Translations under genes and position numbers: made by a program
Notes under the pieces: model-generated
Told to the model about the DNA's origin: nothing
Database searches by the model: none
What the model saw: only the letters and a program-made list of their open reading frames with translations
From: Lagierella sp.
GTDB taxonomy: Bacteria; Bacillota; Clostridia; Tissierellales; Peptoniphilaceae
DNA: 64,000 nucleotides
Reading direction: 5' to 3'
Assembly: GCF_029983815.1 (NCBI RefSeq)
Contig: NZ_JASBYU010000001.1
Location: forward strand, 124,001 to 188,000
Shown: piece by piece, positions 44,947-53,584 of the stretch
Layout of the letters: the number at the start of each line of letters is the position of its first letter
Numbering within the stretch: the first letter of the stretch is position 1

Positions 44947-45693
44947 CTAGTAAAATTTTTCAACTTTGTATTCTTTTTTCAAATCCGTAGCTTTATTCAA
45001 ATAAATTTCTTGTTGCTTTAAAGCCAATAATTGAGACTTAACTTGTTCCTTTACTTCATCGAAGGACTTAGTAGAAGGTTCAAATTTTTCATCCACTCGG
45101 ATTAAATGATATCCAAATTGGGTTTTCACAGGATCTGTTATTTCTCCTACTTCACTATTAAAGGCAGCTTGTTCAAACTCAGGGACCATCTGACCCTTAC
45201 CAAATCTTCCCAATGAACCACCATTTGCCCCAGAAGGACAACTGGAGTTTTCCTTTGCTACCATTTCAAATTCTTTACCATCTAATATTTCCTTTTTCAA
45301 AGCATTTGCCTTTTCTTCAGAATCCACAAGAATATGAGAGGCTGATATCTGTTCAGGAGTCTTGAAGTATTCCTTATGGGAATCGTAATATTCTCTAACT
45401 TCTTCATCGGAAATTTTAGCACTACTCAACACTTTGTTGATTGCATAATTTTTTAAAGCAGATTCAATAAGCACTTCAAGTTCTTTTTTAAAGGCTTCCT
45501 CTTGTTCATATTTATTATTTATTGCATCTAGATAAAAAAGTTCTTGATTAATCAATTCATCACAAACTTTTTTTATCCCCTCTTCAGTATTGAATTGATT
45601 ACCTTGAGGTCCCATACTTCTAATAAAGCTTTCAACCTCTCTTCTAGTTATATCTCTGCCATTTACATTGGCTAAAATCTTACTATCTTCCAT
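44947..45693 (-). CDS. Parvulin-type peptidyl-prolyl isomerase, apparently cytoplasmic
   Basis: 248 aa. An N-terminal SurA/trigger-factor-like helical region (ILANVNGRDITRREVESFI) precedes a PpiC rotamase domain with ISASHILVDSEEKA, CPSGANGGSLGRFGKGQMVPEFE, and TQFGYHLIRVDE. No signal peptide or lipobox is present, unlike PrsA, so it probably folds proteins inside the cell. It lies 1 bp from cvfB and has a GGAGGA site. Confidence 0.9.
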   Translation of the reverse strand: MEDSKILANVNGRDITRREVESFIRSMGPQGNQFNTEEGIKKVCDELINQELFYLDAINNKYEQEEAFKKELEVLIESALKNYAINKVLSSAKISDEEVREYYDSHKEYFKTPEQISASHILVDSEEKANALKKEILDGKEFEMVAKENSSCPSGANGGSLGRFGKGQMVPEFEQAAFNSEVGEITDPVKTQFGYHLIRVDEKFEPSTKSFDEVKEQVKSQLLALKQQEIYLNKATDLKKEYKVEKFY

Positions 45694-45694
45694 T

Positions 45695-46531
45695 CTAGTC
45701 CTCCTTAATTCTAATTCCGTCTTTATAGAATTCTATTTTATTTTCTTTTAATAATCTTCCAACAGCCTTTTTAAATGCTGACTTGGAGATTGTAAACATA
45801 TCATAAATATCATCTGGAGATGATTTATCATTATAAGGCAAAAATCCATCATAATCATCTAAAAGATCCATAATAAGGTCTGCATCATTATCCAACTCTA
45901 AGTGTCCACGTTCCCTTTGAGATAGATTAAGTCGTCCATCTCCCTTAACTGAGGCTACCCTGGTTGAAATAGGTTCTCCTATAGCCACTATTCCTCTGTA
46001 TTGGTCCTTTGGCAATAGGGATTCATAGATATTGTCCACAGCAATAAAAGCGCCAATATCATCAACTATATTGTAGACAACTCCTTCAACTCTATCATTT
46101 TCCTTATAGTTAGAGTCGGTTCTCAAGTAGTCTCTAATCTTCATGGTTGAACAAAGCCTTCCAGTTTTATCTATATATAGGGCCACCAAGTATTTTCTTC
46201 CCTTATCCAATTTACATAATTGTTCTTTAAAGGGTAAGAAAAGATCTTTTTCCAAACCCCAATCTAAAAAAGCGCCTATTGAAGTAATATCTTTTACCTC
46301 TAGATGAGAAATTTCCCCTAGAGTAATCTTAGGCATAACCTTAGTAGCAAGAAGCTTACCTTGGTTATCATTATAAATAAATACCTTTAGCCTTTTTCCC
46401 TTTTCATCTTCTTCACTTAATTCTTCATTAGGAAGAAGTACCTCTTGAGTTTTTTCTTCATCCGTTAATAAAGCGCCAATCTTACGAATTCTTTCAATTT
46501 TTAATTCTTGTATCTCGCCTAGTTCTATCAT
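45695..46531 (-). CDS. cvfB: S1-like RNA-binding protein CvfB (YitL)
   Basis: 278 aa with tandem S1/OB-fold modules (IGALLTDEEKTQEVLLPN, SIGAFLDWGLEKDLFLPFKEQ, IGAFIAVDNIYESLLPKDQ) and a C-terminal winged-helix part (DIYDMFTISKSAFKKAVGRL). CvfB influences virulence gene expression in staphylococci; the mechanism here is unknown. The ATG at 46529-46531 follows AGAGGTG; a start six codons upstream has no such site. A -10 TATAAT at 46549-46554 lies just before. Confidence 0.9.
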   Translation of the reverse strand: MIELGEIQELKIERIRKIGALLTDEEKTQEVLLPNEELSEEDEKGKRLKVFIYNDNQGKLLATKVMPKITLGEISHLEVKDITSIGAFLDWGLEKDLFLPFKEQLCKLDKGRKYLVALYIDKTGRLCSTMKIRDYLRTDSNYKENDRVEGVVYNIVDDIGAFIAVDNIYESLLPKDQYRGIVAIGEPISTRVASVKGDGRLNLSQRERGHLELDNDADLIMDLLDDYDGFLPYNDKSSPDDIYDMFTISKSAFKKAVGRLLKENKIEFYKDGIRIKED

Positions 46532-46686
46532 AAAACACCTCTTTTTCAATTATAACATAGGACAAGAAATAATCATAAATCAAGGCCTTAGGAATAAAAT
46601 AATTCATATTATTAAAGTTGTTTTCAACCCTACTAAAGTATTTAAGATTCATCTACATTTAAATTTACCTTTTTATTTTATGACAA

Positions 46687-46718
46687 TAAAAAAGGGAGAA
46701 TCCACTCCCCCCCTTTTT
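46687..46718 (-). terminator. Terminator after sdaAA
   Basis: The stem AAAAAGGG (46689-46696) pairs with CCCTTTTT (46711-46718), or alternatively GGGAG with CTCCC. It directly abuts the sdaAA stop. The remainder of 46555-46686 holds no gene. Confidence 0.7.
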
Positions 46719-47603
46719 CTAGTATTCACTTTGTCCGTAATATTCGTCTTTAATTCTCTGACCAGTCCTAGTTCCAGCTAAACCTCCCAAAGCAGTTTCT
46801 TTTAATCTAAAGGACATTGACTCTCCAACGTCATTTAGAGCTTGGCATACTTCCTCAAAGGGAACTAAGGATTTAATTCCGGCCAGTGCCAAATCCGAAG
46901 AAAGTATGGAGTTAATTGCTCCAGAAGCATTTCTAAAAGTGCAAGGATATTCCACCAATCCAGCTATTGGATCACAAACTAGTCCCAGTACATTAACTAT
47001 ACAAATTGAAGCCGCATTTAAAGATTGCTCCAAGGTTCCACCCTTTAAGTAAACTAGAGCTGCAGCTGCCATCGCTGATGCTGAACCACATTCAGCTTGA
47101 CATCCTCCTTCAGCCCCTGAAAAATTGGCAAATCTTCCTATAATTTTTCCTACTCCTACAGAAGTTAGTAGCGCTTCTATCAACTTGTCAGTACTTACAT
47201 CTGGATTATCCATCTTATATCGCGAAATTACCGCAGGAATGATTCCTGAAGATCCCGCAGTTGGAGATGCCACTATCTTTCCCATGGAAGAACTTCGTTC
47301 CAATGTAGAAAATGCCATCGCCATAGTCCTAACATTTTTTTCTCCCAATAACGTATCCTTCTTTGATGCATAATCATTTGTAGCTCTTGCAAATCCATCG
47401 ATCAACCCAAAACTAGTAGCGCTGTCCTTATCGATGTATTCCTTAGCAGAATTTTCCATAACTTCAATCATCTCTGCTAATTTTCTATATATATCTTCTT
47501 TTGTATCATTTGTAACTTCCAATTCATCTTCAAGAACCAATTCCCAAAGATAGGTATTGTTCTCCTCACAATACCTTAACAGCTCATCAGCGTAATATAT
47601 CAT
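46719..47603 (-). CDS. sdaAA: L-serine dehydratase, iron-sulfur type, alpha subunit
   Basis: Oxygen-labile Fe-S enzyme subunit that deaminates serine to pyruvate. Motifs are ASPTAGSSGIIPAV, GAEGGCQAECGSASAMAA, and DPIAGLVEYPC, which together supply the cluster cysteines. The length of 294 aa is typical. It lies 3 bp after sdaAB. Pyruvate produced here can feed PFL encoded in the same window. Confidence 0.96.
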   Translation of the reverse strand: MIYYADELLRYCEENNTYLWELVLEDELEVTNDTKEDIYRKLAEMIEVMENSAKEYIDKDSATSFGLIDGFARATNDYASKKDTLLGEKNVRTMAMAFSTLERSSSMGKIVASPTAGSSGIIPAVISRYKMDNPDVSTDKLIEALLTSVGVGKIIGRFANFSGAEGGCQAECGSASAMAAAALVYLKGGTLEQSLNAASICIVNVLGLVCDPIAGLVEYPCTFRNASGAINSILSSDLALAGIKSLVPFEEVCQALNDVGESMSFRLKETALGGLAGTRTGQRIKDEYYGQSEY

Positions 47604-47606
47604 TTT

Positions 47607-48272
47607 TTAGAACCCTTTCATTAAGTGTTTAACAAATATAATGTTCTCATTTTTTGAAATTTGTTCAACTGTTTTCTCATCTAAGTCAATATCCAACTCA
47701 ACAACTAAGGTTACTTCTCCGCCTTCCTTAGTGGTCTGTAAGCTCTCTATATTATAATCATTTTCCGCTAAGGTAGAAGAAATAAAAGCTATTATTCCCT
47801 TTTTATCTATATACCTTACTATTAAAAGGGGATATTTACTTGTAAAATCCAAAGGAATACCATTCATCTGAATGATTCTAATATTTCCTCCCCCTATGGA
47901 TGAACCAACTATAGATGTTTCTTTACCGTCGGGATAAAACATTTCGATTTTTACAGTATTGGGATGAACATCTCCTAAATCCGCCTTTTCAAAATGAAAT
48001 TCCAAACCTTGTTCCTTTGCAATTTCAAAGGAATCCCTTAACCTTTCATCATCTGGATCCATCATCAAAGCTCCCGCCAACAATGCCTTATCCGTTCCAT
48101 GGCCCCTGTAGGTCTCAGCAAAGGAACCATGCAAGATGAAATTAATCCTATTAAATCCACCACCTGCAACAATTCTAGCAGTTTTTGAAATTCGAGCAGC
48201 TCCTGCAGTGTGGGAACTTGAAGGACCTATCATAATAGGACCTAAAATATCAAAAAGATTGTATGCGCTCAT
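47607..48272 (-). CDS. sdaAB: L-serine dehydratase, iron-sulfur type, beta subunit
   Basis: 221 aa. It begins NLFDILGPIMIGPSSSHTAGAAR, the conserved beta-subunit start, followed by HGSFAETYRGHGTDKALLAG. A C-terminal ACT domain (PLLIVRYIDKKGIIAFISS) probably senses serine. It has a GAGGTAG site and lies 8 bp after yitT, so the three genes form an operon. Confidence 0.96.
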   Translation of the reverse strand: MSAYNLFDILGPIMIGPSSSHTAGAARISKTARIVAGGGFNRINFILHGSFAETYRGHGTDKALLAGALMMDPDDERLRDSFEIAKEQGLEFHFEKADLGDVHPNTVKIEMFYPDGKETSIVGSSIGGGNIRIIQMNGIPLDFTSKYPLLIVRYIDKKGIIAFISSTLAENDYNIESLQTTKEGGEVTLVVELDIDLDEKTVEQISKNENIIFVKHLMKGF

Positions 48273-48280
48273 TCTACCTC

Positions 48281-49156
48281 CTAATCAATTGGGCTTTCAT
48301 AAGTAAACCCTTCACCGACAACTTCATTTACATAACTCATTGTGACAAAAGCTTGAGGGTCGATCTTTGCCACATGATTTTTAATATTAAAATATTGCTT
48401 TCTTGTCACTACAGTATTTACTATTTCTTTCGGCGTTTTAGAAAATCCACCCTTTGCAAAGTATATAGTTGTACCTCTGGTTACATTTTCAATTATATAC
48501 TTATTGATTTCTTCTGCCTTTGAAGAAATAATAAACATACTAATACGGGTACTAAATCCCGAAATAAAGTAATTTATCACCATGGAGTTTATACCTATAG
48601 CCAAAAAAGCATAGAGTCCTGCCTCTATTCCAATAACTATGGACCCAAATAATACTACCAGTCCATCGCAAATAAGTAAAGCCTTGCTTATTTCCATATG
48701 TGTCAATTTATTGATGATACTTGCTAAGATTTCCGTGCCTCCAGTGGTAGCATTCTGGGACAATACAATTGCTATTCCAGCTCCAGATATGACAATTCCC
48801 ATTATAATACTAAGTAATATATTGTCTGTTAGAGGTTGTTTTAAAGGAGCAAAGTTTTCTAACACCGTAATCAAGTTAGAAACTAGCAAAGCTGAATAAA
48901 CCGTATACCCGACATATTCCTTTCCTAAGAATATATAGGACAAGATAAATAAAATAATATTTAACACAGTCATTACATAACCTACTTGTAGCTTTGGATT
49001 TAAATTTTGTAGAGCAATTGCAAAACCGCTTACACCTCCCATTGGTATATCGTAGTCCATAATAAAATAATAGACCCCTAAAGATACCAAAGCCGAGCCT
49101 AAGGTTACAATAAAAAATTTCCTCAATTTCTTATACATTAACGATTTCTTTTTCAT
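48281..49156 (-). CDS. YitT family membrane protein
   Basis: 291 aa. Five or so hydrophobic segments (starting at about residues 14, 52, 81, 105 and 170) are followed by a cytoplasmic C-terminal DUF2179-type domain (GTTIYFAKGGFSKTPKEIVNTVVTR). The function is not established. Its place ahead of sdaAB-sdaAA suggests a link to serine or amino-acid transport, which is inference. The ATG at 49156 lies only 6 bp from a TATAAT with no ribosome binding site; Met7 is an alternative start. Confidence 0.85.
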   Translation of the reverse strand: MKKKSLMYKKLRKFFIVTLGSALVSLGVYYFIMDYDIPMGGVSGFAIALQNLNPKLQVGYVMTVLNIILFILSYIFLGKEYVGYTVYSALLVSNLITVLENFAPLKQPLTDNILLSIIMGIVISGAGIAIVLSQNATTGGTEILASIINKLTHMEISKALLICDGLVVLFGSIVIGIEAGLYAFLAIGINSMVINYFISGFSTRISMFIISSKAEEINKYIIENVTRGTTIYFAKGGFSKTPKEIVNTVVTRKQYFNIKNHVAKIDPQAFVTMSYVNEVVGEGFTYESPID

Positions 49157-49175
49157 GTACCAATTATATCATGGA

Positions 49176-49301
49176 TATAGGAAAATTTTCACATATTTTT
49201 AACAAATCCCATTAAAGGGCTAAAAGAAAATGAGACTTTCCAAGTATTTACCCCATTATAAATTAAAAAACAAATATCTCTATAGGAAAATTTTCACATA
49301 T
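49176..49301. repeat. Perfect 21-bp direct repeat upstream of yitT
   Basis: Copies at 49176-49196 and 49281-49301 share a core GGAAAATTTTCACATAT that contains the palindrome GAAAATTTTC. One copy is just before the yitT -10, the other 105 bp further up. An operator function is possible. Confidence 0.7.
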
Positions 49302-49339
49302 ATCAGCGACAATACAATAGCTTGAAATAGATTTTACAG

Positions 49340-49405
49340 TTAAAAAAATAAGAAAGTATTTGTTATCCTCAAGTTAAACCTGTGGAAACAAACACTTTCT
49401 TATTT
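49340..49405 (-). terminator. Terminator after mazF
   Basis: A stem of about 18 bp (AATAAGAAAGT... 49347-49364 with ...ACTTTCTTATT 49387-49404, one mismatch) has a 22-nt loop and is followed on the minus strand by T7. It includes the mazF stop codon. Confidence 0.88.
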
Positions 49406-49744
49406 TAATCCAACTGAAATCTTTAATGCTTCATCTAATTTATTCATAAAATGATTGTCAAAAGCACCAATCTTTTCTCTCAATCTCTTTTTATCGATGG
49501 TCCTTACCTGTTCTAGTAATACCACCGAGTTTTTTGGTAAACCATATCTATCTGCTGCTATTCCTATATGTGTCGGTAATTTTGCTTTATGTAATTGGGA
49601 AGTAATGGCAGCAATTATTATGGTAGGGCTATACTTGTTACCTATATCATTTTGTACCACCACTACCGGCCTAACACCGCCTTGCTCCGAACCGACTACA
49701 GGACTGAGGTCAGCAAAAAATATATCTCCTCTTTTAATTTTCAT
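49400..49744 (-). CDS. mazF: MazF/PemK family endoribonuclease toxin
   Basis: 114 aa, close to NdoA/MazF of Firmicutes: KRGDIFFADLSPVVGSEQGGVRPVVVVQND, split here as GDIFFADL, then GSEQGGVRPVV, then SPTIIIAAITSQ and NSVVLLEQVRTIDK. Members cleave mRNA at short specific sequences. In bacilli an antitoxin gene sits between alr and mazF. Here the gap to alr is only 56 bp and holds no reading frame, so no adjacent antitoxin is encoded. It has an AGG site and a strong terminator. Confidence 0.93.
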   Translation of the reverse strand: MKIKRGDIFFADLSPVVGSEQGGVRPVVVVQNDIGNKYSPTIIIAAITSQLHKAKLPTHIGIAADRYGLPKNSVVLLEQVRTIDKKRLREKIGAFDNHFMNKLDEALKISVGLK

Positions 49745-49800
49745 CTATTAACCTCATTCTTCCTTGTATAGTCCTTATTTAATTATATACAAAAATAATT

Positions 49801-50988
49801 CTATAAGTCAATTTTCATCTTCTCCAAATAGTCAACTATTTTTACCACTTCTCCATTTCTATAATATACCCTGGGAATTCTCAATGATATCCTACATAAG
49901 ATATCATATACTATTGTGTCGGCCAAAGAAGCAATCTCTTCCAAAGGGATATTAGAATTGTCCTTTTCTCCAAATACAAGTACCTCATCACCAATTTTAA
50001 CATCCTCAATATCCGTTACATCCAACATGGTTTGGTCCATACATACCTTACCGATTACCTTGGCCCTTTGCCCATTAACTATCATATACCCCTTATTGTT
50101 TAAAGCAGTTGGATAACCATCCGCATATCCTAAAGTTACAGCAGCAACCTTGGTGACCCTATCGGTCTTATAAGTTCTGTTATACCCTATGCATTCTCCT
50201 GGTTGAAATGTTTTTACAGAAGCAACGGATGTAAAAAAAGAAACTATGGGCTTTAAATCTACAGTTTCACATTCTCTAACTACCTCAGAACCATAATAAC
50301 CATATAGGCCAATCCCACATCTAATCATATCTAAATAGTATCCATGTAAAATAGCTCCAGCATCATTGGAGATATGCTTTAATGGAATGCTAATACCTTC
50401 CTTGTCCAAAAACATTATAAATTCCATAAACTTAGCATATTGATCATTAGTGTAGGAGAAGTCCTTCCCATCAGCATCGGAAAGATGAGAATAAATACCT
50501 TTAATCCTAACATTGGAAAGAGAATCAATCCTTTTAATCTCCTTGATGGAATTTTCTAGATTTACCTCATCTATCAAAAATCCAAGTCTGCCCATACCCG
50601 TATCGATTTTAATATGAATATCCGCTACTGCATTTAAGGATTTCGCAACTTCATTTAATTTAAAGCATTGATTGTAGTCATAGGCAGTTATCTCTATCTT
50701 ATTTTGAATTACATCTCTAAATACATCATCTTTAATATACCCAAGAACTAAAATCGGAAGATAGATTCCCGTCTTTCTTAGCTCCATGGCCTCTCCCATA
50801 TTAGCTACACAGAGATAGTCCGCCCCTTCCTTTTCAATTTCTCTAGAAATTGTAATTGAGCCTAAACCATAGGAATTTGCCTTGACAACACCGGCAACCT
50901 TTGAAGGCTTTGCAATTCTTTGAAGCTCTTTAAAATTGTGGACCAATCTATCCAAGTCGATTTTTAAATAATTCTGATACTTATCCAA
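49801..50988 (-). CDS. alr: Alanine racemase
   Basis: PLP enzyme that makes D-alanine for peptidoglycan. PLP-lysine motif VAGVVKANSYGLG is at about residues 33-45, followed by MGRLGF, the catalytic Tyr region GYNRTYKTD, and CMDQTMLDVTD. Length is 395 aa. The start is TTG with GGAGAGA upstream, 2 bp after the AcpS-NnrD gene, so the two are co-translated. Confidence 0.95.
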   Translation of the reverse strand: MDKYQNYLKIDLDRLVHNFKELQRIAKPSKVAGVVKANSYGLGSITISREIEKEGADYLCVANMGEAMELRKTGIYLPILVLGYIKDDVFRDVIQNKIEITAYDYNQCFKLNEVAKSLNAVADIHIKIDTGMGRLGFLIDEVNLENSIKEIKRIDSLSNVRIKGIYSHLSDADGKDFSYTNDQYAKFMEFIMFLDKEGISIPLKHISNDAGAILHGYYLDMIRCGIGLYGYYGSEVVRECETVDLKPIVSFFTSVASVKTFQPGECIGYNRTYKTDRVTKVAAVTLGYADGYPTALNNKGYMIVNGQRAKVIGKVCMDQTMLDVTDIEDVKIGDEVLVFGEKDNSNIPLEEIASLADTIVYDILCRISLRIPRVYYRNGEVVKIVDYLEKMKIDL

Positions 50989-50990
50989 TT

Positions 50991-52211
50991 CTATCTCTCC
51001 CTTAAAGCTTTAATGACATATGGTATCTCATTAAAGATATCACTAGCTATTATACCATCAGATCCCATACTTTCTTCAAGAAAATTTCCACATAGTCCAT
51101 GTATATATACTCCAAGACAAGTTCCCTCATATAGATTATATCCTTGACCAAGTAAGCTTGTTATAATTCCGGTTAGCACATCTCCCGAACCAGCTGTACC
51201 AAGGCCATTAGTTCCAGTCTTATTTTGATATAGTCTTTTACCATCAGTAACCAGAGTATTGTGACCTTTCAATACTAGGACAACGGAGTATTCCCTAGCA
51301 AAATCCATAGAATATTTGATACGATTATTCTCTATACTTTCAATTGACTTGCCAATTAACCTGGAAAACTCTCCAGGATGTGGAGTCATAACAAATTTTT
51401 TATGTTCTTTTATTAAGGTTATGCTTTTAGATACCAAATTTAAACCATCTGCATCTAAAACTATGGGATTGGCATAGGATTTAAAAATTTTTTTCAAGGT
51501 TTCTAAACTCATAGTTTCACCTATTCCCGGGCCTATTCCGAGGGCATCAAGATCTTTATAAAAACTATTAAGGCTATCATCCTTGTCATATTCAATCTCT
51601 TTAACAATGTTTTCTGTAGACTTAATCTGCATGATGTCATAGATTTCTCCAGGCACACCGGAATACACAAGTCCTGAGCCAGTTCTTAAAGCTGCCATAG
51701 AGCTTAAGTAGACAGAACCAAGCATCCCATTTGAACCTCCGATGATCCCTACCTTGCCAAAAGTACCCTTATGCCCCTCCACATTTCTCTTCTCTAGGGG
51801 AAAGGGAGGGTGTGGAATAGAAAAATTTAATAATTTGTCTTTTTTTTCCTCCCCCATTACAAGACTTACTACAAAGTTTCCGTCATGGGTAATAGATACT
51901 TTTGGACCGTTTAAAAACCTGTCCTTCCACAACTTTAAAGCCTTTCCTCTAAGAGTCATAGTAGGTTGTCCCGAAATCTCGTTTAATATCTGAATTTCTT
52001 TAAAGGAAATTTCTCCTATTCCAGTTCCTAGGGCCTTTGAGAATGACTCCTTAGAAGAAAATCTTCCAGCAAGATATTCTAATTTTTTAAGTTCTCCTTT
52101 AGAAAGATATTCTTCAATTTCCAATTCTGTCAATATCCTTTTTAAAAATCTATCATCTTTTAAATGTTTTTTTAATCTATCGATCTTACAAATATCTATT
52201 CCAAAATTCAA
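50991..52211 (-). CDS. Fusion of holo-ACP synthase (AcpS) and NAD(P)H-hydrate dehydratase (NnrD)
   Basis: 406 aa in two domains. Residues 1-125 are AcpS (GIDICKIDRL, LAGRFSSKESFSKALG, VSITHDGNFVVSLV), which loads phosphopantetheine on acyl carrier protein. From about residue 140 there is an ADP-dependent NnrD domain (GTFGKVGIIGGSNGMLG, LGIGPGIG, LDADGLN, TPHPGEFSRL, GSGDVLTGII), which repairs damaged NAD(P)H. No NnrE epimerase domain is present. The reading frame is continuous. The start is TTG directly after the upstream stop. acpS and nnrD are often neighbours, so a fusion is plausible. Confidence 0.92.
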   Translation of the reverse strand: MNFGIDICKIDRLKKHLKDDRFLKRILTELEIEEYLSKGELKKLEYLAGRFSSKESFSKALGTGIGEISFKEIQILNEISGQPTMTLRGKALKLWKDRFLNGPKVSITHDGNFVVSLVMGEEKKDKLLNFSIPHPPFPLEKRNVEGHKGTFGKVGIIGGSNGMLGSVYLSSMAALRTGSGLVYSGVPGEIYDIMQIKSTENIVKEIEYDKDDSLNSFYKDLDALGIGPGIGETMSLETLKKIFKSYANPIVLDADGLNLVSKSITLIKEHKKFVMTPHPGEFSRLIGKSIESIENNRIKYSMDFAREYSVVLVLKGHNTLVTDGKRLYQNKTGTNGLGTAGSGDVLTGIITSLLGQGYNLYEGTCLGVYIHGLCGNFLEESMGSDGIIASDIFNEIPYVIKALRER

Positions 52212-53570
52212 CTACATTACCCCTCGCATTTGAGATATTTCCAAAAGCCCACCTAAACCTTTAGGTTCAAAGTTTTCCAAGTCTATTTCTAAAGGGAGTA
52301 TCTCGAGATATTCTTCCAGCACAATCTCCAGCTTCCTTTCCCCTTCCTTAGTGAAAAAGTTAATATCCAAATTTTCACAATAGAAATCTAGAACTTCTTT
52401 TAAAATCATAAATTTAAGTTCTTGCTTCTTCCTCTTATTTAAATTTACCTCATCAAAAACCTCATCTACGACCCCACTTACACAGTGAACCAAATAATTT
52501 ATAAAATCATTATAGACCTCAGGGCTTCTCTTTCCATTGATGTCAAATACGATCATCATGAGCATATTCCATCTAAAATCTACATTCACCTGTTTTCTAA
52601 GGGCAAGTCCCAGTTTTTCATTTAATCTATTTCTGTACTCCACAGACTCAAACTCCAAATTCTCACCAAAGACCATTTTTTTTCTATTAAGTTGATTTAT
52701 TCTATGAAGGATATCAATGATTTTACTATTGATTGTCACGACATTTTCTTCCGTGTTGTCGTAAAGCATAAAGTCTATTATTATATTGGAAATACTTCTC
52801 AAGTCTATTAAAACGCCAGTTTCCTTTTGCATTTTCAAAACATAGGTATCGTGAAGAGCCTTTGATAAAAAGGACTTCAATTGACTTAAAGTATTTTCCT
52901 CATTAAATTCTTCAAGGTTTTTCAGCCTTTGATAAATGGTATTAAGCTGACTGTCCACCATTTCCAAGTTACTCTTTATAGAATACATAAGATTTCTAAT
53001 AAAGTCTTCAGTTATCATGTAATTGAAATTCTTATATAGGATTCTGTGGTCAATTTCGCCCCAAAATACATTTACCATGGACTTGATTTGAAGTTCAAAA
53101 AACAGTTCCTCTTCACCATCCACATATTTACCATCTATCTTATATATTTCAAACCCATTCTTTTGATACTGGGGTTGAGGTTCAGACAAATTCAAATATA
53201 TATATTCATTCTGAGGAGACCTAAAAAATTCCTCATCTACTTTTTCGTTAAAAATTTCCTTTAACTTTAAGAATATAAGCTCCTCCTCTGAATTGAATCT
53301 ACATTCTATACGAAGCCCCAATATATCGCTTAAAATATTAAAAACATCACGAGGATGGCTCATATTATTGAAATCGGAAATTCTCAATAGTTTTTCCTTA
53401 ATACTATTGTCGGACTTAACCCTATAATTCAAGTTTAAGAAAAAATCGTTATCACATAAAACATCTGTAAAAAACCTATCACATTCCTCTGCTACTTGGT
53501 CAATAAAATCCTTTTTTAAATTGACATATTCAACAGCAGAGTCAATGAATCTAAACATATCCAGTTTCAT
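52212..53570 (-). CDS. Divergent RelA/SpoT nucleotidyltransferase-domain protein
   Basis: 452 aa. Residues about 45-180 look like a (p)ppGpp synthetase fold: R50, K52, S56, K60 (YRVKSDNSIKEKL), D82 in LSDILGLRI, E159 in FELQIKS, and H175..YK180. The usual NGYRSLH-type loop reads NGFEIYK, so the guanine-stacking Tyr appears as Phe and the following His is missing. The C-terminal 250 residues are helical and unrecognised. No HD hydrolase, TGS or ACT domain is seen. It abuts the AcpS-NnrD gene in a stress-like operon. Activity is uncertain. Confidence 0.72.
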   Translation of the reverse strand: MKLDMFRFIDSAVEYVNLKKDFIDQVAEECDRFFTDVLCDNDFFLNLNYRVKSDNSIKEKLLRISDFNNMSHPRDVFNILSDILGLRIECRFNSEEELIFLKLKEIFNEKVDEEFFRSPQNEYIYLNLSEPQPQYQKNGFEIYKIDGKYVDGEEELFFELQIKSMVNVFWGEIDHRILYKNFNYMITEDFIRNLMYSIKSNLEMVDSQLNTIYQRLKNLEEFNEENTLSQLKSFLSKALHDTYVLKMQKETGVLIDLRSISNIIIDFMLYDNTEENVVTINSKIIDILHRINQLNRKKMVFGENLEFESVEYRNRLNEKLGLALRKQVNVDFRWNMLMMIVFDINGKRSPEVYNDFINYLVHCVSGVVDEVFDEVNLNKRKKQELKFMILKEVLDFYCENLDINFFTKEGERKLEIVLEEYLEILPLEIDLENFEPKGLGGLLEISQMRGVM

Positions 53571-53584
53571 AACACACCCTCTTT

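Noticed and set aside
49157..49399. Hidden antitoxin gene downstream of mazF
   Set aside because: The minus-strand frames are broken by stops, and the stretch is taken up by a terminator and the yitT promoter with repeats.
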